Assembly (NCBI GenBank): GCA_027066695.1 | Contig: JAMONE010000183.1 | Coordinates: 1 to 7,855, forward strand | DNA: 7,855 nt | Origin: Micavibrio sp. | Lineage (GTDB): Bacteria > Pseudomonadota > Alphaproteobacteria > Micavibrionales > Micavibrionaceae | Direction of reading: 5' to 3' | In this document: positions 6,176-7,855 of the stretch, piece after piece | Position numbering within the stretch: the stretch's first letter is position 1 | How the letters are laid out: the number at the start of each line of letters is the position of its first letter | The notes under the pieces: generated by a model | What the model saw: the letters and a program-made list of their open reading frames with translations, nothing else | Told to the model about the DNA's origin: nothing | Database searches by the model: none | Program-made: the position numbers and the translations under genes

Positions 6176-7164
6176 CAGGGCAAAGCCTTAGCGAAAATGA
6201 AATGATTACCGCTATCTCCGAGATAATGGAAGGCAAATGGAGCGATGAACAAATAGCCGAGTTCTTAACCTCTCTGTCATCACGCGGCGAAACTATTGAC
6301 GAGATCACAGGCGCGGCCAAAGTTATGCGGGCTAAAGCTCTGCCTATAAATGCCCCTGCGGGCGCGGTTGATTGCTGCGGCACTGGGGGGGATAAGTCGG
6401 GGACTTATAATATATCAACTGCCGTTGCAATAGTTGCGGCGGCGTGCGGCGTTCCTATTGCTAAACATGGAAACCGTAGCGCAAGCTCTAAGTCAGGCGC
6501 AGCAGACGTGCTGGAGGCTTTAGGGATTAATCTGGATGTTGCGCAATCTAAACTCGAAGAAGCGTTAAAGCTCTATAACTTTGCCTTCCTAATGGCTCCG
6601 CGCCATCACTCGGCGATGAGGCATGTTGCGCCAGTGCGTAAAGCGTTAGGCCAACGCACAATATTTAACCTTTTAGGGCCTCTTGCGAACCCTGCGAAAA
6701 CCAAATTTCAATTGCTTGGTGTTTTTGATAAAGATTTGGTGCTTCCTATCGCTAAAACTTTGCAAAAGCTTGGCACAAAAAGCGCATGGGTAGTTCATGG
6801 CAGTGATGGACTGGATGAAATCACAACCACGGGCGATACATATGTGGCTAAGCTTAAAGATGGTAATATAATAGAAGGCACTCTGTCTCCCGCTGATTTT
6901 GGATTGCAGCAAGCTGAGCCTAAGGATCTTATCGGCGGTGAGCCGCAAGTAAATGCGGCGGCATTACTCGATATTATGAATGGTGCAAAAAATGCTTATC
7001 GTGATATTGTAATTGCTAATACTGCCGCTGTTTTAGTGATTTCAGGCAAGGAAAACGATCTTAAACATGCTGCTGTGGCAGCCGCACATGTGCTTGATAA
7101 CGGCGATGCGCTTAAGCTTTTAAACCGATATAAAGACTTCACTCAAACACATGGCGAGAGCTAG
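6172..7164 (+). CDS. trpD: Anthranilate phosphoribosyltransferase
   Basis: TrpD transfers the phosphoribosyl group of PRPP to anthranilate, the second step of tryptophan synthesis. The 330-residue length is normal for the stand-alone enzyme. A helical N-terminal domain precedes the PRPP-binding signature CGTGGDKSGTYNIST (69-83). It is followed by KHGNRS (98-103), SGAADVLEALG (108-118), the anthranilate-site stretch HHSAMRHVAPVRKALGQRT (145-163) leading into IFNLLGPLANP, and VVHGSDGLDEI (207-217), whose acidic pair belongs to the Mg-PRPP site. All expected motifs are intact. The gene overlaps trpG by four bases, and its TAG stop directly abuts the trpC ATG, so trpGDC is a tightly coupled unit. 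The two glycine codons of GTGGD fall in a run of seven G (6385-6391). Confidence 0.97.
   Translation: MTGQSLSENEMITAISEIMEGKWSDEQIAEFLTSLSSRGETIDEITGAAKVMRAKALPINAPAGAVDCCGTGGDKSGTYNISTAVAIVAAACGVPIAKHGNRSASSKSGAADVLEALGINLDVAQSKLEEALKLYNFAFLMAPRHHSAMRHVAPVRKALGQRTIFNLLGPLANPAKTKFQLLGVFDKDLVLPIAKTLQKLGTKSAWVVHGSDGLDEITTTGDTYVAKLKDGNIIEGTLSPADFGLQQAEPKDLIGGEPQVNAAALLDIMNGAKNAYRDIVIANTAAVLVISGKENDLKHAAVAAAHVLDNGDALKLLNRYKDFTQTHGES
7156..7160 (+). promoter_or_regulatory. Ribosome binding site of trpC inside trpD
   Basis: GAGAG at the 3' end of trpD lies 4 bases before the trpC ATG. The spacing is short, but this is the only purine-rich stretch close upstream and it supports the start that directly abuts the trpD stop. 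Confidence 0.4.
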
Positions 7165-7855
7165 ATGGATATATTAAAAGAAATCTGCGAGAAGAAAAAA
7201 GAGCATATAGAGCATAAAAAATCCATGCACCCCTTGGATAATTTAATATGTGTCATTGATGAAATGCCTATGCCATATGGTTTTTTAAATCGTATGAGAC
7301 GATCAAATGGCGCGGCTCTAATTGCCGAGGTTAAAAAAGCATCACCTAGCAAGGGCGTTATCAGGGATAATTTTCATCCAGTGGAAATCGCTAAACTATA
7401 CGAAAAAGCAGGCGCGACATGTCTGTCTGTTTTAACCGATGAGCCGTACTTTATGGGCAATGATGCTTTTGTCGGCGCGATTAAAAAAGAAGTTGATTTG
7501 CCAATTTTACGTAAGGATTTTATGATTGATCCATACCAGATTTACGAATCACGCGCACTTGGCGCAGATTGTATATTACTTATCATGGCAGCTCTTAGCG
7601 ATCATAAAGCTTTAGAGCTATACGAAACCGCAAAATCGCTAAATCTGGATATCCTTGTTGAGGTGCATAATTTGGCCGAACTAGAGCGATCACTCAAGCT
7701 AGAGCCCATGATGATCGGCGTTAATAACCGTAATTTAAAAACAATGAAAACCGATATTAATACATCCTACGACCTATTAATGAGCATCCCCGATTCGACT
7801 TACAAAATATCTGAAAGCGGTATTGATGGTAACGAGACGCTTAAAAATCTTCATG
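7165..7855 (+). CDS. trpC: Indole-3-glycerol phosphate synthase, C-terminus cut by the window edge
   Basis: TrpC decarboxylates and cyclises carboxyphenylamino-deoxyribulose phosphate to indole-3-glycerol phosphate. The first 230 residues of a family usually around 260-270 long are present. An N-terminal helix rich in Lys and Glu precedes the TIM barrel. Visible active-site motifs are LIAEVKKASPSKG (52-64, Glu55 and Lys57), SVLTDEPYFMG (88-98), PILRKDFMIDPYQI (113-126, Lys117), LVEVHN (164-169, Glu166), IGVNNRNLKT (184-193, Asn187 and Arg189) and SESGI (216-220, Glu217 and Ser218). Together these cover the catalytic Lys/Glu set of the family. The reading frame is open to the last base. Whether it is fused to TrpF cannot be seen; that is less expected in alphaproteobacteria. 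The ATG at 7165 immediately follows the trpD stop codon. Confidence 0.96.
   Translation, partial: MDILKEICEKKKEHIEHKKSMHPLDNLICVIDEMPMPYGFLNRMRRSNGAALIAEVKKASPSKGVIRDNFHPVEIAKLYEKAGATCLSVLTDEPYFMGNDAFVGAIKKEVDLPILRKDFMIDPYQIYESRALGADCILLIMAALSDHKALELYETAKSLNLDILVEVHNLAELERSLKLEPMMIGVNNRNLKTMKTDINTSYDLLMSIPDSTYKISESGIDGNETLKNLH

Noticed and set aside
2738..7161. 11-base word ATGGCGAGAGC at both the ppiD-trpE and trpD-trpC junctions (2738-2748 and 7151-7161)
   Set aside because: Both copies encode Gly-Glu-Ser near a C-terminus and supply purine-rich ribosome-binding-like sequence. Two copies of an 11-mer do not establish a repeat family.
1..7855. Mobile element, CRISPR array, tRNA or a defence-type system
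   Set aside because: Nearly all of the sequence is accounted for by seven recognisable housekeeping genes. No transposase, terminal inverted repeats, regularly spaced repeats or tRNA-like fold was seen.

Overview
The window reads as an ordinary chromosomal stretch of a low-GC, AT-leaning alphaproteobacterium using the standard genetic code. Three things point that way. The order tpiA (divergent) / SurA-N-type PpiD foldase / trpE / trpG / trpD / trpC is, from memory, an alphaproteobacterial arrangement. TrpE and TrpG are separate proteins rather than the fused TrpEG of rhizobia. The deacetylase-like protein is of the YibQ (Polysacc_deac_2) type found in Proteobacteria. The genus cannot be named from this sequence alone.

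Layout. Bases 1-711 (minus strand) hold triosephosphate isomerase, cut at its C-terminus by the window edge. Bases 712-843 are a divergent intergenic region with a good sigma-70-like promoter facing right, a consensus -10 facing left, and between them a perfect 7+7 inverted repeat that looks like an operator. From 844 a membrane-anchored PpiD-like periplasmic foldase is followed after 7 bases by trpE (2771-4294). On the opposite strand, tail to tail with trpE (9 bases apart), lies a membrane-anchored YibQ-like divergent polysaccharide deacetylase (4304-5530). It is divergent from trpG (5603-6175), which overlaps trpD (6172-7164) by ATGA. trpD directly abuts trpC (7165 to the window end, partial).

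How the genes work together. TrpE and TrpG form anthranilate synthase (chorismate + glutamine to anthranilate), TrpD adds the phosphoribosyl group, and TrpC closes the indole ring as indole-3-glycerol phosphate. trpF and trpBA, needed for the remaining steps, are not in the window. The notable architectural point is that the pathway is split. trpE appears to be transcribed with the foldase gene, while trpGDC is a second unit with its own upstream region, separated from trpE by an envelope gene on the opposite strand. No tryptophan-codon leader peptide was seen ahead of either unit.

No mobile element, CRISPR array, tRNA, rRNA or clear rho-independent terminator was found, and coding density is very high. 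I see no evidence for a wholly new biological system. The items most worth checking are the split trp operon, the dyad between the tpiA and foldase promoters, and the degenerate parvulin domain.
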